Assembly: GCF_000012885.1 (NCBI RefSeq)
Contig: NC_007498.2
Span: 310,001 to 374,000 of the forward strand
Source: Syntrophotalea carbinolica DSM 2380
Lineage (GTDB): Bacteria > Desulfobacterota > Desulfuromonadia > Desulfuromonadales > Syntrophotaleaceae
Direction: 5' to 3'
Length of the DNA: 64,000 bases
Shown here: piece by piece, positions 7,288 to 15,757 of the stretch
Numbering within the stretch: position 1 is the stretch's first letter
Layout of the letters: every line of letters starts with the position of its first letter
Made by a program: the position numbers and the translations under genes
Notes under the pieces: generated by a model
What the model was told of the DNA's origin: nothing
Database searches by the model: none
Seen by the model: the letters and a program-made list of their open reading frames with translations, nothing else

Positions 7288-8460
7288 TTACATGGCTGCT
7301 TTGTAGATGCTGATAACCTGGTCCAGCGTAGCCGAACGGGGGTTGGTCAGCATGCAGGCGTCTTTCTGGGCATTTTCTGCCATGGTCTTGAGGTCTTCTT
7401 CTTTGACATTCAGCTCGGTCAGGCCGGCCGGGATGCCGATGGAAGCGGACAGCTCGCGAATGGCTTCGATACCGGCAGCAGCAGCTTCGGTGACGCTCAG
7501 ACCCTCGGTGGGTACGCCCATGAAGTCGGCGATGTCAGCGAAACGATCCGGGCAGGCGATCATGTTGTAGTCGCAGACGGCCGGCAACAGGATGGCGTTG
7601 CAGACACCGTGAGGCAGGTTGTAGAAACCGCCCAGCTGGTGAGCCATGGCGTGTACGTAGCCGAGAGAGGCGTTGTTGAACGCCATGCCGGCCAGGTACT
7701 GCGCGTAGCACATGGCATCGCGAGCGGCGATGTTGGCGCCCAGAGCAACGGCCGGACGCAACCACTCGGCGATCAGACGGATGGCTTTTTCGGCGCAAGC
7801 GTCGGTGATCGGAGTGGCGATGGTGGAAACATAGGCTTCCACGGCGTGAGTCAGGGCATCCATGCCGGTGGCTGCGGTCAGTGCGGGGGGCTTGCCCAGC
7901 ATCAGAACGGGGTCGTCAACGGCGATCAACGGGGTGACGCGCCAGTCAACGATAGCCATTTTGACATGGGTGTCGGTGTTGGTGATGATGCAAAAGCGGG
8001 TCATTTCGGAAGCGGTACCCGCGGTGGTGTTGATGGCGACGAGGGGGGTCATGGGAACGGTGGATTTGTTCACGCCCTCGTAGTCGCGGATGTGGCCGCC
8101 ACCGGCGGTAACCAGGCCGATACCTTTGGCGCAGTCATGGGAGGAGCCGCCGCCCAGGGAGACGATGAAGTCGCAGCCGTTGTCCTGGAAAACTTTAACG
8201 CCGTCGTGGACGTTTTTGTCGGTGGGGTTGGGCTCGGCACCGGGATAGATGACGACATCAACGCCTGCGTCCTTAACGTAACCGGCGATGGTGTCGGCAA
8301 CACCCATCTTCATCAGACCAGCATCGGTGACGAGAAGAGCTTTTTTTGCGCCAAGTTCTTTGGCCTTGGGGCCAACTTCTTTGGCACAACCGGGGCCCAT
8401 CAGGGTAACGCTGGGGATGAAGAAGCCGAAAGTAGTTTCTGCGAGATTTACAACGGGCAT
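7288..8460 (-). CDS. Iron-containing alcohol dehydrogenase (copy 2)
   Basis: A 390-residue paralogue of copy 1 at about 94 percent identity, with the same GGGSSHDCAKGIG turn and the same four iron ligands (Asp201, His205, His270, His284). Differences cluster at residues 91-94 and in the loop GVPTEGLSVTEA. GAGGAGG precedes the ATG. Unlike copy 1, it has a sigma54-type promoter element at 8721-8737 and an inverted repeat in its leader, so the two copies are likely used under different conditions. Two tandem terminators follow. An ethanol or related primary alcohol role is inferred from the nearby AOR and Rnf. Confidence 0.95.
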   Translation of the reverse strand: MPVVNLAETTFGFFIPSVTLMGPGCAKEVGPKAKELGAKKALLVTDAGLMKMGVADTIAGYVKDAGVDVVIYPGAEPNPTDKNVHDGVKVFQDNGCDFIVSLGGGSSHDCAKGIGLVTAGGGHIRDYEGVNKSTVPMTPLVAINTTAGTASEMTRFCIITNTDTHVKMAIVDWRVTPLIAVDDPVLMLGKPPALTAATGMDALTHAVEAYVSTIATPITDACAEKAIRLIAEWLRPAVALGANIAARDAMCYAQYLAGMAFNNASLGYVHAMAHQLGGFYNLPHGVCNAILLPAVCDYNMIACPDRFADIADFMGVPTEGLSVTEAAAAGIEAIRELSASIGIPAGLTELNVKEEDLKTMAENAQKDACMLTNPRSATLDQVISIYKAAM

Positions 8461-8490
8461 GATGAATCCTCCTCATAAGATGAGTTTTTT

Positions 8491-8515
8491 GTGAAAGCAA
8501 CGAAATGGCTTTCAC
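8491..8515 (-). promoter_or_regulatory. Inverted repeat in the leader of dehydrogenase 2
   Basis: GTGAAAGC and GCTTTCAC form a perfect 8-base inverted repeat spaced by 9 bases, just upstream of the ribosome site. It could be an operator or an mRNA hairpin. TTTACA and TAAGTA, 16 bases apart, lie further up at about 8550-8577 and could be a weak sigma70 promoter. Confidence 0.4.
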
Positions 8516-8720
8516 CACAAATAAAAACATCCGCTTGAAAATCTTACTTACCTGACACCGACAAACTGTAAAAGATTGTCTGAATCAATAATGTACAAAG
8601 TTGTTTCGGTGGGTCACCTCCTTCCCATGGTACATATGGGTTCCAATCTATCTTTGAATTTAGTGTTTACCAAATGCCAAAACGATGGTTTATGCATTCG
8701 GGCTGGGAGTTATAGGCATT

Positions 8721-8737
8721 AGCAATTTGAATGCCAG
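8721..8737 (-). promoter_or_regulatory. Sigma54 (-24/-12) promoter for dehydrogenase 2
   Basis: Read on the minus strand the sequence is CTGGCATTCAAATTGCT. It matches the sigma54 consensus YTGGCACGNNNNTTGCW at all key positions, with GG and GC exactly 10 bases apart. The predicted start is near 8710, giving a ~250-base leader. Three copies of [TC]TGATAC-like words (TCGATAC at 8994 and 9020, TTGATAC at 9033) sit 260-300 bases upstream, where activator sites are expected. A sigma54 response regulator is encoded at 14128. Confidence 0.7.
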
Positions 8738-9065
8738 TAGTGTTTACGGTTTGTCTTTCAAAAACAGAACAGCGTGCTTTTTATTTCCGTTGAGACTTCG
8801 ATTCCCGGCCAAGTCCCGGTCCCTTAGGCGAAAACCGAAATCCATCAAAACAAAACACGGTTAGAGTTTTTGCTTTCAACGGGTCGGGGCGGAGTTGGTG
8901 TCGGTGGATGATTGCCCCGTAAATGTGTTCCAGAAGTGATGCGGTGTGTCAAATCAGGTACTGAGTGTTCCTTTTTGTAACGCCCTGGTTGTGTCGATAC
9001 GTAACGGCTTCAGCTTCGATTCGATACTTGGTTTGATACAGCCCGTTTCGAGTTGGTCTTTGTGG

Positions 9066-9092
9066 TTGAAAATTTCCGGACATTATTATAAC
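9066..9092 (+). promoter_or_regulatory. Possible promoter for the moeA leader
   Basis: TTGAAA and TATAAC with a short 15-base spacer. It lies about 110 bases before the riboswitch. The spacing is suboptimal, so this is tentative. Confidence 0.3.
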
Positions 9093-9199
9093 TTGGATGG
9101 CCTACGCGAATGAGGGGGCATGGTTTTCGCCTGCCGGGCTTGTTGCGGCCCGGTGGTAGCTACGGCTCCGTCGTTTGCAGGTAACATATTGAATCCACA

Positions 9200-9334
9200 A
9201 CAAAGTGCAATCAAGAATGCGCCTCCGAGCCTGATGCCCTAAAAGAGATTTTATCTCTCAGGGGCGTCGGGCCGATGGGTTTCGCCGGAAACAGCGGAGC
9301 CTCCCTGTTTTCGGAAAGGAGACCATTGCCTTGG
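9200..9334 (+). ncRNA. Moco/Tuco-type riboswitch upstream of moeA
   Basis: The segment contains the conserved words I recall for the Moco RNA motif in the right order: GCCTCCGAG (9221-9229), a P2 stem GATGCCCT / AGGGGCGTC extended by AGAGA/TCTCT, then GATGGG, CGCCGGAAAC and GGAGCCTCC (9296-9304). A terminal helix GCAAT/ATTGC can close it. Between GATGGG and CGCCGG there is no room for the P3 hairpin. Reduced-P3 variants have been proposed to sense tungsten cofactor. An intrinsic terminator follows and moeA is the next gene, so cofactor binding would control moeA by attenuation. Identification is from remembered consensus, not from a covariance search. Confidence 0.8.
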
Positions 9335-9355
9335 GCTGTTTGAGGTAATGTATCC

Positions 9356-9393
9356 AAAAAGGTTCTTTCCGATGAAAGGGGGGAACCTTTTTG
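9356..9393 (+). terminator. Attenuator of the moeA riboswitch
   Basis: AAAAAGGTTC pairs perfectly with GAACCTTTTT, ending in a T run, 280 bases before the moeA start. Its place just after the riboswitch suggests a regulated terminator. Confidence 0.8.
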
Positions 9394-9672
9394 CGTCGGG
9401 TGTTATTGTAGCAGAGATTTTTTGACTTGCAGGGTCAGGTCAAAAAAAATTGAGCAATACGCTGTTTTATCGATTGCGCAATGTTCGATCCGGGGGTAGG
9501 ACTAAAAGGAAAAGTCCTTGTCTTGAAAAATATTTAACGGTGCCGTGCCGGTGGCTTGGATACCTGTTGTCAGCCCGGGGCTCGCCGTTTTCGAATTTTC
9601 CGCTTAGTTTTTTTTGTGGGTTATGGAATATCCTGGAGGAACCAGCCACGTCTGAAGGAGGCCGATACAGCC

Positions 9673-10890
9673 ATGCCGAGCTTTTTGGAAGCCCGAAATC
9701 TGATACTTGCAAATGTTCCTCTACTGGGTCAGGAACGCGTTCTTATTAGCGATGCCGTCGGCCGCATTCTGGCCGAAGATGTAACCGCGACCTGGGATAT
9801 GCCGCGTTGGACCAATTCCGCTATGGACGGTTATGCTGTCCGCAGCCAGGATTGCCAAAAGCCGACACGCCTCGAAGTTATCGATTTTATTCCCGCGGGT
9901 GGCGGTTCCGACAAGACGGTCGAACCGGGTACTGCCATCAAAATCATGACCGGGGCTCCTCTGCCGGCAGGGGCCGATGCCATCGTGCCTGTCGAGGAAA
10001 CGGCCGAGGAGGGGCATCTTGTACATGTTCAAAAGACGGTCAAAGCCCATGCCCATGTTCGTGTCAAAGGCGAAGACGTGAAGCAGGGCGAATGTGTGGT
10101 GCCGCGAGGGACGCTGCTTCGACCTGCGGAAATCGGCATGTTGGCATCGTACGGCAAGGTGTTTGTGCCGGTTTACCGTAAACCTCGTGTCGCTATTCTA
10201 TCTACGGGGGACGAACTTGTAGAGCTGGGCGAGACCCTCAGCGAAGATCGCATCATCAACAGCAACTCGCTGGCTCTGGTCGCATCCCTGAAAGAAATCG
10301 GCGCCGAACCGGTCGTCCTTGGCATTGCACTTGACAATCGGGCCAGCCATATAGAAAAAATCAGCGAAGGACTCAAAGCCGATGCGTTGATAACCTCCGC
10401 CGGCGTATCCACCGGCGACCGGGATTTTGTTCGTTCGGTGTTGGAGGAGCTTGGGGTCAAACCTGTTTTCTGGAAAGTCGATATCAAGCCGGGGCGGCCG
10501 ACGACCTTTGCCATGAGGGAAGGAACTCCCGTCTTTTCGCTGCCCGGCAATCCCGTCTCGACCATGGTTACCTTCGAGGAGCTGGTGAAGCCGGCGTTGC
10601 TGAAAATGATGGGGCATACCAAGGTGATCAAGCAGGAAATCGAAGCGGTTCTGGAGAGCGATCTGACCAAAAAACGCCTCGGGGTTCTCAATTTTCAGAG
10701 AGTCAATATCCGTCTTCAGGACGGATGCTATTTCGCCAGTTGCTCCGGTGACCAGAATACCGGCATCTTAAAGACCATGGTGCGCGCCGATGCTCTGGCC
10801 CTGCTGCCGGAAGACAAGGATGTATTCAAGGTCGGTGAAAAAGTCAAAGTTCATCTGCTGAGTTCGCAGGTTGGCATGTCGGAGATGTGA
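9673..10890 (+). CDS. moeA: Molybdopterin molybdenumtransferase (MoeA)
   Basis: A 405-residue MoeA, which inserts molybdate (or tungstate) into adenylated molybdopterin. Family motifs are MDGYAVRSQD near residue 50, PAGGGSDKTVEPGTAIKIMT, MTGAPLPAGADAIVPVE, the MoCF-binding stretch ISTGDELVE-like (AILSTGDELVELG, about 178), ITSAGVSTGDRDF and SLPGNPVSTMVTFEELV. The ATG at 9673 is used because AAGGAGG precedes it; the frame is open further upstream but that part lies in the leader and is unlike MoeA. The riboswitch ahead and the AOR cluster next door suggest a role in supplying the AOR cofactor. Confidence 0.95.
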   Translation: MPSFLEARNLILANVPLLGQERVLISDAVGRILAEDVTATWDMPRWTNSAMDGYAVRSQDCQKPTRLEVIDFIPAGGGSDKTVEPGTAIKIMTGAPLPAGADAIVPVEETAEEGHLVHVQKTVKAHAHVRVKGEDVKQGECVVPRGTLLRPAEIGMLASYGKVFVPVYRKPRVAILSTGDELVELGETLSEDRIINSNSLALVASLKEIGAEPVVLGIALDNRASHIEKISEGLKADALITSAGVSTGDRDFVRSVLEELGVKPVFWKVDIKPGRPTTFAMREGTPVFSLPGNPVSTMVTFEELVKPALLKMMGHTKVIKQEIEAVLESDLTKKRLGVLNFQRVNIRLQDGCYFASCSGDQNTGILKTMVRADALALLPEDKDVFKVGEKVKVHLLSSQVGMSEM

Positions 10891-10905
10891 TGCCGTTGCC
10901 ACCAG

Positions 10906-10957
10906 CTAGTGTGCATGCGGAAACCCGTGGTGCACACTGTGCGGTTTTTGTAAGGGA
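10906..10957 (+). terminator. Probable terminator after moeA
   Basis: AGTGTGCA pairs with TGCACACT around an inner CGG/CCG hairpin; a GGTTTTTG stretch follows after a few bases. The offset T run lowers confidence. Confidence 0.5.
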
Positions 10958-11036
10958 AAAGGATCGTTTTCGGATGAAAACAAGATAGTTTCCGGGGCGC
11001 GGAATCGTCCCCGGGAAAGCCGCGGAAAAGTTTCTT

Positions 11037-11064
11037 TTGACTCTAACTGCCGAATTACTATACT
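11037..11064 (+). promoter_or_regulatory. Sigma70 promoter for dehydrogenase 3 and the two-component genes
   Basis: TTGACT and TATACT are separated by 16 bases. The start point would be near 11071, giving a leader of about 150 bases. Confidence 0.65.
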
Positions 11065-11224
11065 GTAAACGTTATGTTTCCCTGTCGGTTGACAACGGTG
11101 AATGCTGCCATGCGGGCAGTTTGCAACCGACGGAACGGCACTGGCGTTGGAGTGAAATCGGCACAGCCAAGGTATGTTGCCGTTGAGCGGAAAAGAGATG
11201 AGCCCTTTGTCAAAGGGAGATTCC

Positions 11225-12376
11225 GTGAGCATTCGCAAGTTTGTTACACCGGAAATTATTTTCGGGCAGGGCGCGCTCAGCCAGATCGGCGAAAGTGCTG
11301 CACGCAGCGGTGCCTCCAAGGTCTTCGTCGTCACGGATCAGGGGCTTATCGACGCCGGGTGGGTAGATAAAGCGCTTTATTATCTGCGCAATGCCGGGTT
11401 GCAGTATGAAATCTTTTCATCCATAACCTCCAACCCCAAGGACTTGGAAGTCACCGAAGGCGTTGCCCATTATCTGCGTTCGGGATGCGATGCCCTGGTT
11501 GCGGTGGGAGGGGGCAGTCCGGCCGATACCGCCAAAGCCATCGCCACCCTGGCGACCAACGGCGGCGAATTGCAGGATTACGAGGGGGTGAATAAAATCC
11601 GGCATCCACTGCCGCCGATGGTCATTGTTCCCAGTACTGCCGGTACCGGATCCGAAGTCAGCCAGTTCGCCATCATCGTCGATCATCAACGACGTCTCAA
11701 GATGTCGATTATCTCCAAGTCACTGATTCCGGATATCGCCATTATCGATCCGGATTTGCTCAACACCAAATCCGCCCGGCTTGCTGCCGCAACGGGCATG
11801 GACGCCCTGTCCCATGCCATCGAGTCGTATGTTTCGCTGGCGGCTACGCCGCTGACGGACATTCATGCTCTGAACGCCATCCGGTTGATTTTTGCAAATC
11901 TTAAACAATCGGTTTTCGATCGACAGGATGCCGTGGCCAATAACAATATGGCCATGGCCAGTCTCAACGCCGGGATCGCCTTTTCCAATGCCATCCTGGG
12001 TGCGGGACATGCCATGACCCACCAGATCGACGGGTTGTTGGATACCCATCATGGGGAAACCAATGCCACCTTGTTACCCCATATCATGCAGTTCAATCTT
12101 CCCGTTTGCCGGGATAAATTCAATGCAATCGCGCGGCAGATCGATGAAGCCGCCAGTCAGGCAGGTCCGAAGCAAGACCTCGCCGAGAAAGCTATCGAAG
12201 CCGTCAGCACTCTTACCAAAGAGATCGGTCTGCATAACCGCCTTGCTTCGGTCGGGCTCAAGAAGGAAAATATCAAAACCCTGAGTCAGAATGCGCTCAA
12301 CGATGCCTGTCTGGTGACCAACCCCCGCGACGCCACCGCCGAGGATATTGAAAAGCTTTTTCTTAAAGCCTATTAG
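11225..12376 (+). CDS. Iron-containing alcohol dehydrogenase (type 3, divergent)
   Basis: A 383-residue Fe-dependent alcohol dehydrogenase, distinct from the copy 1/2 pair. The nucleotide turn is VAVGGGSPADTAKAIA, followed by STAGTGSEVSQFAII. Iron ligands are in TGMDALSHAIESYVS, GAGHAMTHQIDG and DTHHGETNATLLPH. The GTG at 11225 is chosen because AAAGGGAG lies upstream and the length matches the family; ATG codons at 11174 and 11198 are alternatives that add 17 or 9 residues. It is followed after 62 bases by a sensor kinase and a sigma54 regulator on the same strand, so alcohol metabolism may be tied to that signalling pair. The substrate is unknown. Confidence 0.93.
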   Translation: MSIRKFVTPEIIFGQGALSQIGESAARSGASKVFVVTDQGLIDAGWVDKALYYLRNAGLQYEIFSSITSNPKDLEVTEGVAHYLRSGCDALVAVGGGSPADTAKAIATLATNGGELQDYEGVNKIRHPLPPMVIVPSTAGTGSEVSQFAIIVDHQRRLKMSIISKSLIPDIAIIDPDLLNTKSARLAAATGMDALSHAIESYVSLAATPLTDIHALNAIRLIFANLKQSVFDRQDAVANNNMAMASLNAGIAFSNAILGAGHAMTHQIDGLLDTHHGETNATLLPHIMQFNLPVCRDKFNAIARQIDEAASQAGPKQDLAEKAIEAVSTLTKEIGLHNRLASVGLKKENIKTLSQNALNDACLVTNPRDATAEDIEKLFLKAY

Positions 12377-12438
12377 TCACGGTGAGTTACGCTCTTGCGA
12401 ATCTTTGCTCCATTCTTTCTTTTGCAACGGTTTGAATC

Positions 12439-14109
12439 ATGCTTGATAAAAAGACGCTTATTGAGAACCTCACGGGGGTCAACTCTTCCAAGCTGAACTA
12501 TTACGTTGAGCTCAAAAAGCGTAATGCCGAAATTCTCAAGCAAAACAGCCGCCTGGAGATCCTGCATCAGCTTTCCAGAGACATCAATCTGGAAATGTCC
12601 ACGGAGGATATGATCGAGCGGGCATACCGGCAACTGCACCGGGCTTTGCCGTGCGATTTTCTGGCCCTTGCCATGTTGCGCGAAGGCGCCCTGACCATGC
12701 GCGCCGTAATGCCCAGCAAGCCTCCTCGGTCGGCAAGCATACCGGGCGATTCGTTTGTCTGGGATGTCGTCAGATCCGGCCAGGCCTGTGTGCATGAGCC
12801 GGTCAACACCGCGGATGCCTTCTTTCAGGAATATCCCGAACTGGCCTGCGACCTGCAGTCCATGGCCATCGCCCCCTTGTACAAGCGGGCAGCCGTCCAT
12901 GGCCTGTTGCTGGTAGGGAGCGCCCAGGGCCAGGCGTATGCCAGGGAAGAACTCGGCTTTCTCCAGCACCTGGCCGATCATCTGACCATCAGCATTCAGA
13001 ATTCCCGCCTCTACAAGGAGGTTTCCAGGGCCCAGCAAGGTTGGGAATCCACATTCAAGGCCGTTACCGATCCCATTTTGCTGCTCGATCCGGATTACAA
13101 TATTCTGCTCGACAACGGCCGGCAGATGCCGGAAATGACCTGCGAGCAGGGCGCCTACCAGGGCATGAAATGTTACCGGCGTCTTTACGGTCGCGACATC
13201 CCCTGTGAGGAATGCCCCATGGAAAGCCTCAAAAAGGATCCGAAACCGGTATTCAAGAGGCTCGAAACGGACTCGGGGCAGGTGCTGGACCTTTTCTATT
13301 ACCCGGTGCTGGACGAAAATCGCCAGTTGACCGCCATTACTCATATCATTAAAGATGTAACGCAGAAGACCAATATGGAAGCCAGGCTTATGCATTCGGC
13401 TCGATTGGCGGCCATTGGTGAAATGGCTGCCGGCGTGGCGCATGAGCTGAACAGCCCCATGACGGTCATCATCGGTACGGCACAGCTGATTCATCGCGAG
13501 TTCGAAGCGCAGCCCGAGGTTCGCGAACCGCTCGAAGATATCGTCAACTGCGGTCTGCGCTGCAAACGCATTATCCAGAATCTGTTGACCTTCTCCCGCC
13601 AGGACCACCTGCCCATGGCAGAGACCGATCTTAACGAAGAGGTTGAGCGGGTTCTGCATCTGATTTATTATCAGATCGATCGTAACCAGATTACCATTGT
13701 CAAGAACCTCGACCCCAATTTGCCGTTGACCAAGGCGAACGGCCGCCAGATTCAGCAGGTTCTGACCAATCTGCTGATTAACGCCAGGGACGCCCTGGGG
13801 GGTGTTGACCGGGAAAAGACCATTGAGGTACGTTCCTATGCGGAGGATAATGGCGATGGACAGTGGATCATTATTTCTGTAAAAGATAACGGCATAGGTA
13901 TTCCGGCCAAAAATCTTCAGCGTGTTTTTACCCCTTTTTATACCAGTAAAGAGGAAACCAAGGGCACCGGACTGGGGCTTTCCGTCAGTCTCGGCATTGC
14001 CGAAGCCCATGGGGGCTCTCTGGAGGTGGAAAGTACCTGGGGAGAAGGCAGTTGTTTCACGTTGCGGTTGCCGATCAGAAAAGGCCCCGCATACGACCTC
14101 AATTTTTAA
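12439..14109 (+). CDS. Soluble sensor histidine kinase (GAF-PAS-HisKA-HATPase)
   Basis: A 556-residue cytoplasmic kinase with no membrane segment. A coiled N-terminus leads into a GAF-like domain (about 45-190), a PAS-like domain (about 205-310), the H box GEMAAGVAHELNSP with His335, and a Bergerat ATPase domain with N box NLLINARDAL, G1 VKDNGIGIP and G2 GTGLGLSVSLGIAEAHGG. The PAS segment has an unusual cysteine set CYRRLYGRDIPCEECP (Cys245, Cys256, Cys259), which could bind metal or sense redox state. It should phosphorylate the sigma54 response regulator encoded 18 bases downstream. The signal is not known; adjacent alcohol dehydrogenase suggests an alcohol, aldehyde or redox cue. Confidence 0.92.
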   Translation: MLDKKTLIENLTGVNSSKLNYYVELKKRNAEILKQNSRLEILHQLSRDINLEMSTEDMIERAYRQLHRALPCDFLALAMLREGALTMRAVMPSKPPRSASIPGDSFVWDVVRSGQACVHEPVNTADAFFQEYPELACDLQSMAIAPLYKRAAVHGLLLVGSAQGQAYAREELGFLQHLADHLTISIQNSRLYKEVSRAQQGWESTFKAVTDPILLLDPDYNILLDNGRQMPEMTCEQGAYQGMKCYRRLYGRDIPCEECPMESLKKDPKPVFKRLETDSGQVLDLFYYPVLDENRQLTAITHIIKDVTQKTNMEARLMHSARLAAIGEMAAGVAHELNSPMTVIIGTAQLIHREFEAQPEVREPLEDIVNCGLRCKRIIQNLLTFSRQDHLPMAETDLNEEVERVLHLIYYQIDRNQITIVKNLDPNLPLTKANGRQIQQVLTNLLINARDALGGVDREKTIEVRSYAEDNGDGQWIIISVKDNGIGIPAKNLQRVFTPFYTSKEETKGTGLGLSVSLGIAEAHGGSLEVESTWGEGSCFTLRLPIRKGPAYDLNF

Positions 14110-14127
14110 TCCAAAGGTGGTGTAATC

Positions 14128-15669
14128 TTGTCGAAGGTAAACATCCTGATCATCGATGACGAGGAATCTGTCTGTACATTTTTCCGGCGGTTGCTGCAAA
14201 GGAAAGGGTACCGGACCGTTACCGCCGTCAATGAAGAGGAGGCCTTAAAAGCGCTCGACTACGGCACGTTCAATGTGGCGATGGTCGATCTCAAGTTGCC
14301 CGACACCGATGGCTTAACCCTGTTGAAGCACATCAAGAGCCGTCAACCGGCCTGCGAAGTCATTATCATGACCGGTTTCAGTACCATCAAGACGGCGGTG
14401 CAGGCCATGCAGCTGGGAGCATACGAATACCTCGAAAAACCCTTTGAGGATATCAAGCTTATTGAACGGCTTATCGAAAAAGCTTCTGCCGTGAGTTTTC
14501 AGGGAGGCAAGGAAGAAGACGAAGAGTGGAGCGAACTGGCCAAATCCATGGGTTTTCTGGTCGGCGACAGTCCGGATATGCGTCGCCTGGTTTCTCTGGC
14601 CTACAAAATCGCTCCCAAAGATATCAGCGTCCTTATCCAGGGTGAAACCGGCACCGGCAAGGAAGTGCTGGCGCGCTTTATCCATACCGCCTCGGCCCGC
14701 ACGGAGCAGATGTTCATCCCCATAAACTGCGGTGCCCTGTCCGATAACCTGCTCGAAAGCGAATTGTTCGGTCACGAGCGCGGTTCCTTTACCGGAGCGG
14801 GCAACATGCGCCGGGGTATTTTTGAAATGGCCAACAAGGGTTCCCTGTTCCTGGATGAGATCGGTGAGGCCAGCCTGGCCATTCAGGTTAAATTGTTGCG
14901 CGTACTGGAAACCGGGGAGTTCATGCGCCTCGGCGGAGAGAAACAGATTCATTGCGACGTGCGTGTCATCTCCGCCTCCAACGTCGATCTGGAAGATGCC
15001 ATGTTGCGGCGGGAATTCCGCGAAGACCTCTTTTATCGGCTGAATGTCGTCAAACTGGTCATTCCGCCGCTGCGCTCGCGGGCACAGGACATTCCGATGC
15101 TGGCCAAGTATTTTGTCAAACAGTTCAATCCGACCCTGACGCTGTCGGACGAAATCCTCGATCTGCTGTGCCAGTACGACTGGCCGGGCAATATCCGGGA
15201 ATTGTCCAATACCCTGCGGCAGGCGGTGGCCCTGTGCGACGACAAGGTTATCCTGCCGGAACATTTCTCCGGTAAATTGACCGCCAGCAAACCCCGCCCG
15301 ATCAGCAACGGACAGGCCGCCGTGGCTTCGCCGGCGTTCGCCGAAGCAGAGCCTGCCAGCTCTGCGCCGTCCCTGGAAAGTTTCTGGGAGCATTACGGTA
15401 CCCCGGAAGCCCTGTCGCAGCTTTCCGACGGCGAACTGACTCAGCTGTTGAATTCCCTGCGCGGTCTGGAAGCGAACCTCTATGCGGTGATGCGCAAAAA
15501 AGGGCTGTCCTCGGCCGGTAGCGAAGCGTTGCGGGATTCGGAGGCCGCCTCCATCAAGCGTACCCTGTTGCAGCATCGTTGGAACATTACCGAGGCGGCG
15601 CGCGCCTTGGGGATTGCCCGCAACACTCTGCATCGCAAAATCAAGAAATACGGTCTGCAGAATCAATAA
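14128..15669 (+). CDS. Sigma54-dependent response regulator (NtrC family)
   Basis: A 513-residue regulator. The receiver domain has ILIIDDEESV and phospho-acceptor Asp54. The AAA+ domain has Walker A GETGTGKE (172-179), a sigma54-contact loop GSFTGA (219-224; Ala replaced by Ser at the second position), Walker B FLDEIG and a typical arginine-rich sensor region. The C-terminus is a Fis-type helix-turn-helix, WNITEAARALGIARNTLHRK. The start is a TTG at 14128 with AAGGTGG upstream; no ATG fits the receiver domain. It is the likely partner of the kinase before it and a plausible activator of the sigma54 promoter of dehydrogenase 2 (inference). Confidence 0.94.
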   Translation: MSKVNILIIDDEESVCTFFRRLLQRKGYRTVTAVNEEEALKALDYGTFNVAMVDLKLPDTDGLTLLKHIKSRQPACEVIIMTGFSTIKTAVQAMQLGAYEYLEKPFEDIKLIERLIEKASAVSFQGGKEEDEEWSELAKSMGFLVGDSPDMRRLVSLAYKIAPKDISVLIQGETGTGKEVLARFIHTASARTEQMFIPINCGALSDNLLESELFGHERGSFTGAGNMRRGIFEMANKGSLFLDEIGEASLAIQVKLLRVLETGEFMRLGGEKQIHCDVRVISASNVDLEDAMLRREFREDLFYRLNVVKLVIPPLRSRAQDIPMLAKYFVKQFNPTLTLSDEILDLLCQYDWPGNIRELSNTLRQAVALCDDKVILPEHFSGKLTASKPRPISNGQAAVASPAFAEAEPASSAPSLESFWEHYGTPEALSQLSDGELTQLLNSLRGLEANLYAVMRKKGLSSAGSEALRDSEAASIKRTLLQHRWNITEAARALGIARNTLHRKIKKYGLQNQ

Positions 15670-15701
15670 ACCGGCGATTCGGCTCTTTCGATAAGCAAAA
15701 C

Positions 15702-15735
15702 AAAACCCCCGTAAGCGATACGGGGGTTTTTGTTT
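15702..15735. terminator. Bidirectional terminator between the response regulator and rnfE
   Basis: AAAACCCCCGTA pairs with TACGGGGGTTTT; T runs flank the stem on both strands, serving the plus-strand regulator and the minus-strand rnf operon. Confidence 0.92.
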
Positions 15736-15757
15736 TGCTGCGGCACGTGCGACCGGT

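Noticed and set aside
11037-11224. Sigma54 element before dehydrogenase 3
   Set aside because: GGCAC words occur near 11125-11150, but the GG-N10-GC spacing fails; a sigma70 promoter is a better fit.
12373-14199. Long open frame antisense to the sensor kinase (608 codons)
   Set aside because: It lies exactly opposite a clear histidine kinase gene, has no domain signs, and such frames are common opposite high-GC genes.
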